From positions 512,001-576,000 of the forward strand of contig NZ_CP012916.1 in NCBI RefSeq assembly GCF_001315015.1: a stretch of DNA of 64,000 nt. The letters run 5' to 3'. Below the pieces are notes generated by a model. That model did no database searches and was not told the DNA's origin. It worked only from the letters and a program-made list of their open reading frames with translations. Position numbers and translations under genes: made by a program. This DNA comes from Azospirillum brasilense. GTDB lineage: Bacteria; Pseudomonadota; Alphaproteobacteria; Azospirillales; Azospirillaceae. Positions within the stretch are counted from its first letter, which is position 1. Each line of letters opens with the position of its first letter. This document shows, one piece after another, positions 1-12,174 of this stretch.

Positions 1-656
1 AAGGTCATGTAGAGGAAGTTTTCCGCGTAGCTGAGGTCGTTGCGCGGATACATGAAGGGCTGGCCGACCGAGTATTTGTAAGCCATGGCGGCCATGGTCG
101 GCATCTTGGCGATCAGCCGGTGCGCGGCGATCATCCGCTGGCGCGGGTCAAGGATGTCGGTCGAGTCGTGGTAGAAGGCCGACAGCGCGCCGGTCACGCC
201 GCACATCACCGCCATTGGATGGGCGTCGCGGCGGAACCCGCTGTAGAAGCGGCTCAACTGCTCGTGCACCATGGTGTGGTAGGTGATGGTGCGCTCGAAA
301 TCCTCCTTCTGCTGCGGATTCGGCAGCTCGCCGCGCAGCAGCAGGTGGCAGACCTCCAGATAGTCGCAATTCTCCGCCAGATCCTGGATGGCGTAGCCGC
401 GGTGCAGGAGGATGCCCTCGTCGCCGTCGATGTAGGTGATCGCCGACTCGCAGCTCGCCGTCGAGGTGAAGCCGGGATCGAAGGTGAAATAGCCGGTTTC
501 GGCGTAGAGCTTGCGCACGTCGATGGCGCGCGGGCCGGTTTCGCCTTCCAGCAGCGGCAGCTTGACGGTTTTCCCGGTCGTATCGTCGGTGACCGTGATG
601 GTCCCGACCTGCTTGACCTCGCCGCGCCAGACCGGCCGGCCCTTGCTGCTCTCCAT
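1..656 (-). CDS. gltA: Citrate synthase, N-terminal part (gene runs off the left edge)
   Basis: First enzyme of the TCA cycle, condensing acetyl-CoA and oxaloacetate to citrate in the cytosol. About 218 codons are visible, starting at ATG 656-654. The translated start (MESSKGRPVWRGEV) leads into a small N-terminal beta domain with TGKTVKLPLLEGETGPRAID, as in the hexameric type II enzymes of Gram-negative bacteria. It is followed by the conserved FTSTASCESAITYIDG and LLHRGYAIQDLAE blocks and by HPMAVMCG. The active-site histidines and aspartate of the C-terminal half lie outside the window, so completeness cannot be judged. The 123-bp gap to the next minus-strand gene presumably holds its promoter. 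The family call is very secure from these blocks. Confidence 0.95.
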   Translation of the reverse strand, partial: MESSKGRPVWRGEVKQVGTITVTDDTTGKTVKLPLLEGETGPRAIDVRKLYAETGYFTFDPGFTSTASCESAITYIDGDEGILLHRGYAIQDLAENCDYLEVCHLLLRGELPNPQQKEDFERTITYHTMVHEQLSRFYSGFRRDAHPMAVMCGVTGALSAFYHDSTDILDPRQRMIAAHRLIAKMPTMAAMAYKYSVGQPFMYPRNDLSYAENFLYMT

Positions 657-779
657 CGGCCCCTCCTTATGCACGCGTCATCGGGCGTGACGCTGTTTCG
701 TTGCACGTAGGAGACTGTATGAATGGGGGGTGTCGTCAATAGCACTCCCGATAGATGCCACCCCGCCGGGCATAGGCCG

Positions 780-1247
780 TCAGAAGATCCCCGCCTCCAG
801 CCCGGCGGCCATCAGCAGCCCAAGCTCCTCGCAGGAGGGGGCGAAATCGTCGCGGTACGGGCCGCGGCAGACCAGCGGTTCCTGGACCGGACGCCAGCGC
901 AGCCCCGTCGCGATGGATGCGACGGCGCGGCAGGTCCCCGTCCCGTCATGGCCCGCCCGGACGAACAGCGCGTAGGGCAGCCCCTGTGTGCGCTCCAGGC
1001 AGGGGTAGTAGCTGCGGTCGAAGAAATCCTTGAGCGCCCCGCTCATATAGCCCAGATTCTCGGTCGTCCCGAGGATCACGCCCTGCGACTCCAGCACATC
1101 CTCCGGCCCGGCCTCCAGCGGCGGTTTCGCCACCACCTCCACCCCCTGCACCTCCGGCGACCGCGCCCCGCGCAGCACGGCGTCCAGCAGCTCCCGCGTG
1201 TTGGGCGAGGGGCAGTGGGCGACGACGAGGAGGCGTTTGGGCGGCAT
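780..1247 (-). CDS. Flavodoxin-fold NAD(P)H-dependent oxidoreductase
   Basis: A 155-residue protein with a flavodoxin/FMN-reductase fold. It opens with MPPKRLLVVAHCPSPNTREL, where the first strand is followed by a phosphate-binding loop (residues 11-17). A second FMN-contact loop, GTTENLGYMSGALKDFFDR, lies around residues 60-78 and matches the family. Later GHDGTGTC resembles the third flavin loop. I chose ATG 1247 because the flavodoxin strand begins immediately after it; an extension up to 1574 would run through the opposite-strand ATPase gene. It is divergent from that ATPase with about 49 bp between starts. The physiological substrate is unknown; a quinone or FMN reductase role is inferred from the fold only. 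Confidence 0.85.
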   Translation of the reverse strand: MPPKRLLVVAHCPSPNTRELLDAVLRGARSPEVQGVEVVAKPPLEAGPEDVLESQGVILGTTENLGYMSGALKDFFDRSYYPCLERTQGLPYALFVRAGHDGTGTCRAVASIATGLRWRPVQEPLVCRGPYRDDFAPSCEELGLLMAAGLEAGIF

Positions 1248-1296
1248 GATTCGTCCTTTCCACGGCAATTGTACCAACAACACAGGAGGACGTCCC

Positions 1297-1878
1297 ATGA
1301 GCGACGATACGCGCCGCTTCATCGTCGTCACAGGCGGCCCAGGCTCCGGGAAAAGCACCCTGATCGACGCGCTGGCCCGCGAAGGCCACGCCCACAGCGT
1401 GGAGGCGGGCCGCGCGATCATCCAGGACCAGACGGCCATCGGCGGACCGGCGCTGCCTTGGATCGACCCGTCGGCCTTCGCGGAATTGATGCTGTGCTGG
1501 GAATTGCGCTCCCTCCGTCTCGCGCGGGAGCAGGCGGGGACGGTCTTCTTCGACCGCGGCATTCCGGACGTCATCGGCTACCTGCGCCTGATGAAGCGCC
1601 CGGTGCCGGCCCATCTGGAGCGGGCCGCCAGCCGCTTCCGCTATCACCGGACCGTCTTTATAGCGCCGCCCTGGCCGGAGATTTTCGCGCCGGACGCCGA
1701 GCGGCGGCAGACCCTGGCCGAAGCCGCGGCGACCTACGACGCCATGGTCGCGACCTACGGAGGGCTGGGTTACGAACTGGTCGAACTGCCGAAGGCGCCG
1801 GTGGCGGAGCGGCTGCGCTTCGTCCTGGACCGGCTTGCCGAGCCGGGGCCGCTCACGCCCGCCCCGCTCACGCCATAA
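1297..1878 (+). CDS. AAA/P-loop ATPase, predicted nucleotide-kinase-like protein
   Basis: 193 residues starting at ATG 1297, preceded by a strong AGGAGG at 1284-1289. The N-terminus has a Walker A loop, GGPGSGKST (residues 13-21), right after a hydrophobic strand. FFDRGIPD around residues 84-91 looks like the Walker B/DRG segment of small P-loop kinases. The compact size and absence of other domains fit the predicted-ATPase (AAA_28-like) family, whose substrates are mostly unknown. The last codons contain a duplicated CCGCTCACGCC (encoding PLTPAPLTP). The 3' end overlaps the convergent SDR gene by 11 bp. No function can be assigned beyond ATP/GTP binding. Confidence 0.85.
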   Translation: MSDDTRRFIVVTGGPGSGKSTLIDALAREGHAHSVEAGRAIIQDQTAIGGPALPWIDPSAFAELMLCWELRSLRLAREQAGTVFFDRGIPDVIGYLRLMKRPVPAHLERAASRFRYHRTVFIAPPWPEIFAPDAERRQTLAEAAATYDAMVATYGGLGYELVELPKAPVAERLRFVLDRLAEPGPLTPAPLTP

Positions 1879-2641
1879 GCTGGCCGCCGTTCACCTCGAT
1901 CACCTGCCCGGTGATGTAGCCGCTGAGCGCCTCCGACGCCAGGAACAGATAGGCGCCGACGCAGTCCTCCGCCGTGCCCAGCCGGCCCAGCGGGATGCGC
2001 GCCGCCGTCGCCGCCAGCTTCTCCGGCGAGGAGTAGCGCTGGTGGAAATCGGTGTCGATGGTGCCCGGCGAGACGGCGTTGACGCGGATGCGGTCCGGCG
2101 CCAGCTCCGCCGCCAGGGAGCGGGTGAAGGTCGAGACGAAGGCCTTCGACGCGCTGTAGATCGACGAGCCGGGGCTGCCCCCGGTGCGGGCGGAGATGGA
2201 AACGGTGTTGACGATGGCCCCGCCCCCCGCGGCCCGCAGCGCCGGCAGGGCGCGCCGGCAGGCCACGACGACCGAGCGCAGGTTGAGGTCGATCACCTCG
2301 TCCAGGAAATCGTCTCCGACCCGCTCCAGCGGCACCCGCCCGACCATGGTGCCGGCGTTGTTGACGAGGATGTCCAGCCCGCCCAGCGCCTGCACCGCCG
2401 CGTCCACCGCCGACTCCACGGCGCGCGGGTCGCGGAAGTCTCCGCTGACGGCATAGACCTCCGTCCCGCCCGCCGTGAGGGCGAGCGCCAGCCGGGCCGC
2501 GGCGTCATTGCCACCGGAACCGTGAAGCGCCACCCGCGCCCCCAGGCTGGCGAAGGCGGTGCCCACCGCCGCCCCGATGCCCCGGCTGCTGCCGGTCACC
2601 AGCACGCGCTTGCCGCGTAGATCCTCGCCCAACAAAGTCAT
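1868..2641 (-). CDS. SDR-family oxidoreductase, last gene of the glycerol operon
   Basis: A 257-residue classical short-chain dehydrogenase/reductase. The NAD(P)-binding TGSSRGIG lies near residues 17-24, NNAG at 94-97, and the catalytic Ser and YSASK (Tyr162, Lys166) follow, so all catalytic residues are present. It lies 12 bp downstream of glpK on the same strand with CAGGAG just before the ATG, so it is probably cotranscribed with the glycerol genes. The sequence resembles 3-oxoacyl-ACP reductase-type SDRs, but the context suggests oxidation or reduction of a polyol or a related C3 compound. This substrate is inference. It overlaps the convergent ATPase gene by 11 bp. Confidence 0.88.
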   Translation of the reverse strand: MTLLGEDLRGKRVLVTGSSRGIGAAVGTAFASLGARVALHGSGGNDAAARLALALTAGGTEVYAVSGDFRDPRAVESAVDAAVQALGGLDILVNNAGTMVGRVPLERVGDDFLDEVIDLNLRSVVVACRRALPALRAAGGGAIVNTVSISARTGGSPGSSIYSASKAFVSTFTRSLAAELAPDRIRVNAVSPGTIDTDFHQRYSSPEKLAATAARIPLGRLGTAEDCVGAYLFLASEALSGYITGQVIEVNGGQLMA

Positions 2642-2653
2642 GGCTCCTGCCCC

Positions 2654-4159
2654 TCAGCGTTCCCGGCGCACGCGGCGCACGGCGTCCAGCCAGCCGTCGT
2701 AGAGGCGGGCGCGCTTGGCCGCGTCCATCCGCGGCTCGAACCGGCGGTCGCAGCGCCACGCACCGGCCAGCGCCGCCTGATCACGGTAGACCCCGGCCTT
2801 CAGCCCGGCCAACCCGGCGGCGCCCAGCGCGGTCGTCTCGATCACCGCCGGGCGTTCCACCGGCAAGTCCAGCACGTCGGCCAGGAACTGGCACAGCCAG
2901 TCGTTCGCCGCCATACCGCCGTCCACCCGCAGCGCGTCGGAGGTCGCCGTGTGCGCGGCCGACCAGTCGGAGACCATGGCGTCGCGCAGGTCGCGCGTCT
3001 GGAAGGCCACCGCCTCCAGCGCGGCGCGGGCGATGTGGGCCGGGCCGGCGTCCAGCGTCAGGCCGAAGACGGCGGCACGGGCCTCGGGGTCCCAATGGGG
3101 AGCGCCCAGGCCCACGAAAGCCGGCACCAGATAGACGCCGTGGCTGTCCGGTACGCGGGTCGCCATGTCGTCGGTCTGGGAGGCGTGGGTGATGATCCCC
3201 AGCCCGTCGCGCAGCCACTTGATGGCCGCCCCGGCGATGAAGATGGAACCCTCCAACGCGTAGGTCGTCCGCCCGTCCAGCCGATAGGCGACGGTGGTCA
3301 GCATGTTGGAACGCGATTCCACCGGCTCGTCGCCGGTATTCAGCAAGGCGAAGCAGCCGGTGCCGTAGGTGGATTTCACCATGCCCGGCTGGAAGCAGGC
3401 CTGCCCGAAGGTCGCCGCCTGCTGGTCGCCGGCGATGCCGGTGATCGGGATGGCGCGGCCCAGCAGATCCGGCTCCGTCGCGCCGAACTCGGCGCTGCTG
3501 TCCAGCACCTCCGGCATCATGGCGCGGGGGATGCGGAACAGGGCGAGCAATTCGTCGTCCCAGTCCTGGCGGTGGATGTCGAAAACCATGCTGCGCGAGG
3601 CGTTGGTCGCGTCGGTGGCGTGCACCCGCCCGCCGGTCAGCCGGTACAGCAGGAAGCTGTCGATGGTGCCGAAGCACAGCTCGCCCCGCTCGGCCCGCTC
3701 CCGCGCGCCGGGGACATGGTCGAGAATCCAGGCGATCTTGGTGGCGGAGAAGTAGGAATCGATCAGCAGCCCGGTCTTGCGCCGCACCAGCGGCCCGCAG
3801 CCCTCCTCCACCAGCTTGCGGCAGAGGTCGGACGTGCGGCGGTCCTGCCAGACGATGGCGCGGTGCACCGGCTCGCCGGTGCGGCGGTCCCAGACGACGG
3901 TGGTTTCGCGCTGGTTGGTGATGCCAATGGCGGCGATGTCCGACGCAGTCAGCCCGGCCTCGTCCACGGCGCCCCGCATCACCGCCACGGTGTCGCGCCA
4001 GATGTCCTCCGGATCGTGCTCCACCCAGCCGTCGGCCGGATAATGCTGCGCGAATTCGCGCCGGGCCACCCCGGCGGGAACGCCCCGCCGGTCGAAGACG
4101 ATGGCGCGGGTGGAGGTGGTGCCCTGATCGATGGCGAGGACGTGGCCGGCTTCAGACAT
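2654..4159 (-). CDS. glpK: Glycerol kinase
   Basis: 501 residues, the usual length for GlpK of the FGGY kinase family. It phosphorylates glycerol to sn-glycerol-3-phosphate, trapping the imported substrate for GlpD. The N-terminal phosphate-binding block DQGTTSTRAIVFDR is at about residues 11-24. NQRETTVVWDRRTGEP, GIAGDQQAATFGQ and the C-terminal RVDGGMAANDWLCQFLAD block are all intact. The ATG at 4159 has an AGGAAA ribosome-binding site. It is separated from glpV by about 150 bp containing a REP-like inverted repeat, so its mRNA level may differ from that of the upstream operon genes. Confidence 0.96.
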   Translation of the reverse strand: MSEAGHVLAIDQGTTSTRAIVFDRRGVPAGVARREFAQHYPADGWVEHDPEDIWRDTVAVMRGAVDEAGLTASDIAAIGITNQRETTVVWDRRTGEPVHRAIVWQDRRTSDLCRKLVEEGCGPLVRRKTGLLIDSYFSATKIAWILDHVPGARERAERGELCFGTIDSFLLYRLTGGRVHATDATNASRSMVFDIHRQDWDDELLALFRIPRAMMPEVLDSSAEFGATEPDLLGRAIPITGIAGDQQAATFGQACFQPGMVKSTYGTGCFALLNTGDEPVESRSNMLTTVAYRLDGRTTYALEGSIFIAGAAIKWLRDGLGIITHASQTDDMATRVPDSHGVYLVPAFVGLGAPHWDPEARAAVFGLTLDAGPAHIARAALEAVAFQTRDLRDAMVSDWSAAHTATSDALRVDGGMAANDWLCQFLADVLDLPVERPAVIETTALGAAGLAGLKAGVYRDQAALAGAWRCDRRFEPRMDAAKRARLYDGWLDAVRRVRRER

Positions 4160-4184
4160 GATCTTTCCTATGGTCTCGTTCGTT

Positions 4185-4289
4185 CCCTCCCCCTCCGGGG
4201 AAAGGGTTGGGGTGAGGGGGTTGCGCTTTTGCCGGACGTGCCGCCATGCGCGATCCCCTCACCCTCCCCTCTCCCCAGGGGGGAGAGGG
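4185..4289. repeat. REP-like imperfect inverted repeat between glpV and glpK
   Basis: Two arms of about 35 nt, at 4185-4220 and 4255-4289, are rich in CCCTC/GAGGG and are nearly reverse complements of each other, flanking a loop of about 34 nt. The right arm reads CCCCTCACCCTCCCCTCTCC, the pattern of the abundant intergenic palindromes of many alphaproteobacteria. It lies within the operon, so it could act as a processing or attenuation hairpin or simply be a dispersed repeat copy. Confidence 0.7.
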
Positions 4290-4311
4290 TTATGCTGGAG
4301 TTAGTATGATA

Positions 4312-6066
<1,755 letters not shown>

Positions 6067-6123
6067 CGTTTATTCCTCCCGTTTCCTTGTTGTAGGCCCG
6101 TTCCGGCCGGCACAGGCCGGCCG

Positions 6124-6417
6124 TCACACCCAGCGGAAGACCGCCGCGGCGTAGAGAAGCGAAAGCGCGGTCGCGTAGTGCACCTCCCCGCCCACCAGCC
6201 CCAGCCAGGCGAGGTGGATGAAGGCGCTGCCGAGCAGCGTGATGAACAGCCGGTCGCCGCGCGTGGTGGTGATGCCCAGCACGCCGGGGCGCGCCACCTC
6301 CGGCCGGTTGAGCGCCAGGACGGTCAGCAGGGTCAGCAGCCCGGCGATGACGGCGAAGAAGGCGCCGGTCTGCCAGGTCCAGGCCATCCAGGCGAGATGT
6401 TCGGTGATGGTGTCCAT
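6124..6417 (-). CDS. glpU: DUF2160 small membrane protein of the glycerol transporter
   Basis: 97 residues, about three hydrophobic segments (roughly residues 13-32, 53-71, 78-95), with no signal peptide or enzyme motif. It contains LGITTTRGDRLFITLLGSAFIHLAWLGL in the middle, as in the DUF2160 family that is found almost only inside glycerol ABC-transporter operons. It starts 19 bp after glpQ and precedes glpV. The role is unknown in molecular detail; an accessory or stabilising function for the permease complex is inferred from its constant genomic position. Confidence 0.87.
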   Translation of the reverse strand: MDTITEHLAWMAWTWQTGAFFAVIAGLLTLLTVLALNRPEVARPGVLGITTTRGDRLFITLLGSAFIHLAWLGLVGGEVHYATALSLLYAAAVFRWV

Positions 6418-6436
6418 GGCGGCGTCCTCCCTCCCG

Positions 6437-7234
<798 letters not shown>

Positions 7235-7249
7235 GGCCCGTTTCCTTTG

Positions 7250-8133
<884 letters not shown>

Positions 8134-8134
<1 letters not shown>

Positions 8135-9222
8135 CACGCCGCCTCCCCTTCCACGAGCGTTCCGTCCGCGTAGACATGCACCATGGCGGGGTCGAGGAGC
8201 AGCGACGCCTCGTCCCCCGCCAGCGTCAGATCCTCCGGCACCGTCGCGGCCATCGGCAGGCCCGACAGCTCCACCCGCGCGATGCGCGTGCGCCCCAGAT
8301 CATCCAGCCGGCGCACCCGCACCGGCACGCCACCAGCCCCGGCGGGGGCCAGCGTGGCGAATTCCGGCCGCACGCCGATTTCGATCTTTGCCTTGCCATC
8401 GAGGGCCGGATAGCCGCGGCGCAGCGCGATAACGTGCCCGCCGACCCGCGCGGCGCGGCCCGACACCTCGGCCGGCAGGACGTTCATGCCCGGCGATCCG
8501 ATGAAATGGCCGACGAAGACGTGGGCGGGCCGCTCGAACAGTTCCTGCGGGCGGCCCACCTGGACGACGCGCCCGTCATGCATCACCACCACCTTGTCGG
8601 CGAAGGTCAGCGCCTCCGTCTGGTCGTGGGTCACGTAGATCATCGTCAGGTCGAGCGCGCGGTGCAGCGCCTTCAGCTTCGACCGCAACTCCCATTTCAG
8701 GTGGGGGTCGATGACGGTCAGCGGCTCGTCGAACAGGATGGCCGCCACATCCGGACGGACCAGCCCGCGCCCCAGGGAAATCTTCTGCTTGGCGTCGGCG
8801 GTCAGGTTCCGCCCGCGCCGGTTCAGGTCCGCCGTCAGGTCGAGCAGCCCGGCGATCTCCCGCACCCGCGCGTCGAGCGGCGCCCCGCGCAGGCCGCGGT
8901 TGCGCAGCGGGAAGGCGAGGTTCTCGTAGACCGTCATGGTGTCGTAGACGACCGGGAACTGGAAGACCTGGGCGATGTTGCGCGCCTCGGTCGGCAGCGC
9001 CGTCACGTCCTTGCCGTCGAACAGCACCCGCCCCTCGCTGGGGGTCAGCAGGCCGGAGATGATGTTCAGCAGCGTGGTCTTGCCGCAGCCCGACGGCCCG
9101 AGCAGCGCGTAGGCCCCGCCCTGCTCCCACACATGGGTCATCGGCTTCAGCGCGTAGTCGTCGTCGCTCTTCGGGTTGGGGGTGTAGCTGTGGCCGAGGG
9201 ATTGAAGGTCGATGCGCGCCAT
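8134..9222 (-). CDS. glpT: Glycerol ABC transporter ATP-binding protein
   Basis: 362 residues starting at ATG 9222 behind a GGGAGGG. It is a CUT1-type ATPase (MalK/UgpC group). Walker A GPSGCGKTT lies near residues 38-46 and Walker B is ILFDEPLTVIDPHLK with the switch histidine in VTHDQ. The C-terminal TOBE-like regulatory domain starts after about residue 240. The signature motif region reads LTADAKQKISLGRGL, a clear deviation from LSGGQ; the partner GlpS keeps LSGGQQQR. The two ATPases probably form a heterodimer with one consensus and one degenerate site. Do not confuse with the MFS transporter GlpT of E. coli. Confidence 0.9.
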
Positions 9223-9238
9223 GCCGTCCGCCCTCCCG

Positions 9239-10342
9239 TCACGCCGCCATGACCAGCGGCGGCGCCGCGGCCAGCCGCCCGTCATGGCCGAACACGAACA
9301 GCCGCCGCGGGTCGATGAAGCACTCGATCCGCTCGCCCGGCTCGACCTCCAGCACGCCACGCGTGACGGCGACCCAGCGGTCCGCCCCGCCGTCGGTGCG
9401 CGGCAGGTCGATGTGGACGAAGCTTTCCGACCCGGTGATCTCGCTGACCGCCACCGCACCGCTCAAGCACAGCGCATCGGCGTGGGGCCGCGTCAGATGC
9501 AGATGGTCGGCGCGAAAGCCGATGGTGTAGTCGTCGTCCGGCAGCTCCGCCAGGACGCCACGCGCCGGCCCGTGCTCGCCCGTCGCCAGCACGATCTGCA
9601 AGCCGCGCTTGTGCACCCGCATGGTGTTGAGCGGCGGGTCGGAGAAGACCCGCGCGCTGGTCAGGTTGGCCGGGCGGCGGTAGACGTCCGGCGTGCGCCC
9701 GAACTGCGCCAGCCGCCCTTCCCACAGCGTCGCCGTGTTGCCGCGGAGCAGGAGCGCCTCCGCCGGCTCCGTCGTCGCGTAGACGAAGACCGCGCCGGTC
9801 GCGGCGAAGATCTTCGGCAGCTCCTCCCGCAGTTCCTCGCGCAGCTTGTAGTCCAGATTGGCCAGCGGCTCGTCGAGCAGGACGAGCTGCGCCTCCTTGA
9901 CCAGGGCGCGGGCGATGGCGGTACGCTGCTGCTGGCCGCCGGAGAGCTGCTGCGGCGTGCGCTGCAAATAGGGCTCCAGCTTCAGCAGGCGGGCGGCCTC
10001 CCGCACCTTGCGGTCGATCTCGTCCCTGGGCCGGCGGGCGACCCGCAGGGGAGAGGCGATGTTCTCGTAGACGGTCAGGGAGGGGTAGTTGATGAACTGC
10101 TGGTAGACCATGGCGACGGAGCGTTCGCGGACATGCCGCCCCGTCACGTCCACCCCGTCCACCAGCACGCGCCCGGCGCTGGGCACGTCCAGCCCGGCCA
10201 TCAGCCGCATCAGCGACGTCTTGCCCGACAGGGTCGGCCCCAGCAGAACGTTCAGCGACCCGCGCTCCAGGCTCAGCGACACGTTCTCGAGATGAACGTG
10301 GCCGCCGACATGCCTGCTGACCTTGTCCAGAACCAAGCCCAC
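9239..10342 (-). CDS. glpS: Glycerol ABC transporter ATP-binding protein
   Basis: 367 residues starting from GTG 10342 with GGAGGAAGG upstream. Walker A is GPTLSGKTS (residues 35-43), an unusual middle but with the GKT/S retained. LSGGQQQRTAIARAL is a textbook signature. Walker B LVLLDEPLANLDYKL is followed by VFVYATTEPAEAL, where the usual switch histidine (THD/THN) is replaced by threonine (YATTE). With GlpT having the normal VTHDQ but a degenerate signature, the pair looks functionally asymmetric. The C-terminal half is a TOBE/MalK-type regulatory domain. The 80-bp AT-rich gap to glpD is the largest break in the upstream half of the operon. Confidence 0.9.
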   Translation of the reverse strand: MGLVLDKVSRHVGGHVHLENVSLSLERGSLNVLLGPTLSGKTSLMRLMAGLDVPSAGRVLVDGVDVTGRHVRERSVAMVYQQFINYPSLTVYENIASPLRVARRPRDEIDRKVREAARLLKLEPYLQRTPQQLSGGQQQRTAIARALVKEAQLVLLDEPLANLDYKLREELREELPKIFAATGAVFVYATTEPAEALLLRGNTATLWEGRLAQFGRTPDVYRRPANLTSARVFSDPPLNTMRVHKRGLQIVLATGEHGPARGVLAELPDDDYTIGFRADHLHLTRPHADALCLSGAVAVSEITGSESFVHIDLPRTDGGADRWVAVTRGVLEVEPGERIECFIDPRRLFVFGHDGRLAAAPPLVMAA

Positions 10343-10422
10343 CGGCCTTCCTCCCCAATATTCATTTTTTCTTTATTGAGATGGTTCTTGTCGCCGTGTT
10401 TTCAGCCGCTGTTCCACGCCCG

Positions 10423-11964
10423 CTATTCGGCAGCGTCGGATGCCCTCTCCCTCCGGCTGCGCTCCTCGGTCATGAAGGCGTCGAGCGCCTGCACCTGGGC
10501 GGCGTCCAGCCGCAGCCCCAGCTTGGTCCGGCGCCACAGCACGTCCTCGGCGGTCTCCGCCCACTCCTCCGTCATCAGATAGCGGACCTCGGCCTCGGTC
10601 AGGGTCCCGCCGAAGTCGCGGCCCAGATCCTCCGGCCGTGCGGCGCTGTCGAGAATCCGGCGGGCGCGGGTGCCGTAGGTGCGCGCCAGCCGCTCCAGAT
10701 GCGGCTGCGTCAGGAAGGGCGCCCGCCCGCGCAGTTCGGCGACCAGCGCCGCGACGCCGTCCACCGGGAAATCGCCGCCCGGCAGGGTGCCGGCGCTGCT
10801 CCAGTCCGACGCTCCGGGTGCGAGCTTCGGCAGGAAGGGCGCCAGCTTGGCGATGGCCGCGTCGGCCAGACGGCGGTAGGTGGTGATCTTGCCGCCGAAG
10901 ATGTTGAGCAGCGCCGCCTTGCCGTCGCCCGGCGCGTCGAGCGCCAGCACATAGTCGCGGGTCGCCGCCTGCGCCGTGGAGGCGCCGTCGTCGTAGAGCG
11001 GGCGGACGCCGGAATAGGTCCACACCACGTCGGCGGGCGTCACCGGCTTGGCGAAATAGTCGCCTGCGGCGGCGCAGAGATAGGCGATCTCCGCCTCCGA
11101 AGCGCGGACGTCCGCCGGATCACCCTGGTAGTCGTTGTCGGTGGTGCCGATCAGGGTGAAATCGCGCTCGTAGGGGATGGCGAAGACGATGCGCTTGTCG
11201 GCGTTCTGGAAGATGTAGCAGCGGTCGTGGTCGAACAGCTTCGGCACCACGATGTGCGAGCCCTGGACCAGACGGATGCGCGCGTCAACCGTGGAGCGCG
11301 CCCCCTGCCGCATGACCTCCGACACCCAGGGGCCGGCGGCGTTGACCAGCGCGCGTGCGCGGATGCTGCTGCGCCGGCCGCTGCGTGTGTCCTCCACCGT
11401 CACGGTCCACAGCCCGTCCTCTCGGACGGCGCTCAGGAAGCGGGTGCGGGTGCGGATCGCAGCACCCATGCGGGCGGCGTCCTGCGCGTTCAGGACCACC
11501 AGACGCGCGTCATCGACCCAGCAATCCGAATATTCGAAAGCGCGACCGAAACCCGGCTTCAGCGGCTTTCCCGCCGGATCGCTGCGCAGATCGAGCCCGC
11601 GCGTGCCCGGCAGTCTCTCCCGCCCGCCGAGATGGTCATAGAGGAACAGGCCCAGCCGCAGGAACCAGGAGGGCCGCAGGCCGGGCAGGTGGGGCAGGAC
11701 GAAGCGCAACGGCCAGATGATGTGCGGCGCCATGCGCCACAGCACCTCACGCTCGCGCAGCGCCTCGCGGACCAGCCGGAACTCGTAATATTCCAGGTAG
11801 CGCAGGCCGCCGTGGATCAGCTTCGTCGAGGCCGAGGACGTGCCCGACGCCAGATCCTTCTGTTCACACAGATAGACGGAGCAGCCGCGACCCGCGGCAT
11901 CGCGCGCGATGCCACAGCCGTTGATACCGCCGCCGACGATGGCAAGGTCGTAGACCCCGGCCAT
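10423..11964 (-). CDS. glpD: Aerobic glycerol-3-phosphate dehydrogenase
   Basis: 513-residue FAD-dependent, membrane-associated dehydrogenase that oxidises sn-glycerol-3-phosphate to dihydroxyacetone phosphate and passes electrons to the quinone pool. The dinucleotide-binding GGGINGCGIARDAAGRG is near residues 11-27, the family block LIHGGLRYLEYYEF lies at about 49-62, and NAAGPWV and GTTDNDYQGDP are intact. The length is standard for the family. It is the promoter-proximal gene of the nine-gene operon, with a GGAGAGGAGGG stretch before the ATG. No glpR lies next to it, in contrast to some rhizobial operons, so the regulator must be encoded elsewhere. Confidence 0.95.
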   Translation of the reverse strand: MAGVYDLAIVGGGINGCGIARDAAGRGCSVYLCEQKDLASGTSSASTKLIHGGLRYLEYYEFRLVREALREREVLWRMAPHIIWPLRFVLPHLPGLRPSWFLRLGLFLYDHLGGRERLPGTRGLDLRSDPAGKPLKPGFGRAFEYSDCWVDDARLVVLNAQDAARMGAAIRTRTRFLSAVREDGLWTVTVEDTRSGRRSSIRARALVNAAGPWVSEVMRQGARSTVDARIRLVQGSHIVVPKLFDHDRCYIFQNADKRIVFAIPYERDFTLIGTTDNDYQGDPADVRASEAEIAYLCAAAGDYFAKPVTPADVVWTYSGVRPLYDDGASTAQAATRDYVLALDAPGDGKAALLNIFGGKITTYRRLADAAIAKLAPFLPKLAPGASDWSSAGTLPGGDFPVDGVAALVAELRGRAPFLTQPHLERLARTYGTRARRILDSAARPEDLGRDFGGTLTEAEVRYLMTEEWAETAEDVLWRRTKLGLRLDAAQVQALDAFMTEERSRRERASDAAE

Positions 11965-12051
11965 CCATCCCTCCTCTCCGTTTTGCGCCCGCCCCTTGCG
12001 GTCCGCGCCTTTGTTTTCGTTTCAAACGGTAGCCGAGGGTTCGACGGGCCG

Positions 12052-12081
12052 CAATACGAAAAAAGTGAAAGCGATACGAAA
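12052..12081 (-). promoter_or_regulatory. Candidate DeoR/GlpR-type operator upstream of glpD
   Basis: Read on the minus strand, 12081-12052 is three consecutive 10-mers, TTTCGTATCG, CTTTCACTTT and TTTCGTATTG, that is, TTTC phased every helical turn, with the outer two differing at one base. A further TTTCG lies nearby (12014-12024 region, TTTTCGTTTC). DeoR-family repressors such as GlpR bind tandem TTTCG-type repeats. Position about 90-120 bp before glpD and also 95-125 bp before dedA. Binding by GlpR is inference. Confidence 0.55.
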
Positions 12082-12174
12082 GGGCATGGCGCCATCCCCC
12101 CTCCCTCCTTGGGAGAGACGGTGAACTCCCGCGGCGCTGGCGGGTTATCCAGGCAACCGGAACCGGAGGACCGC

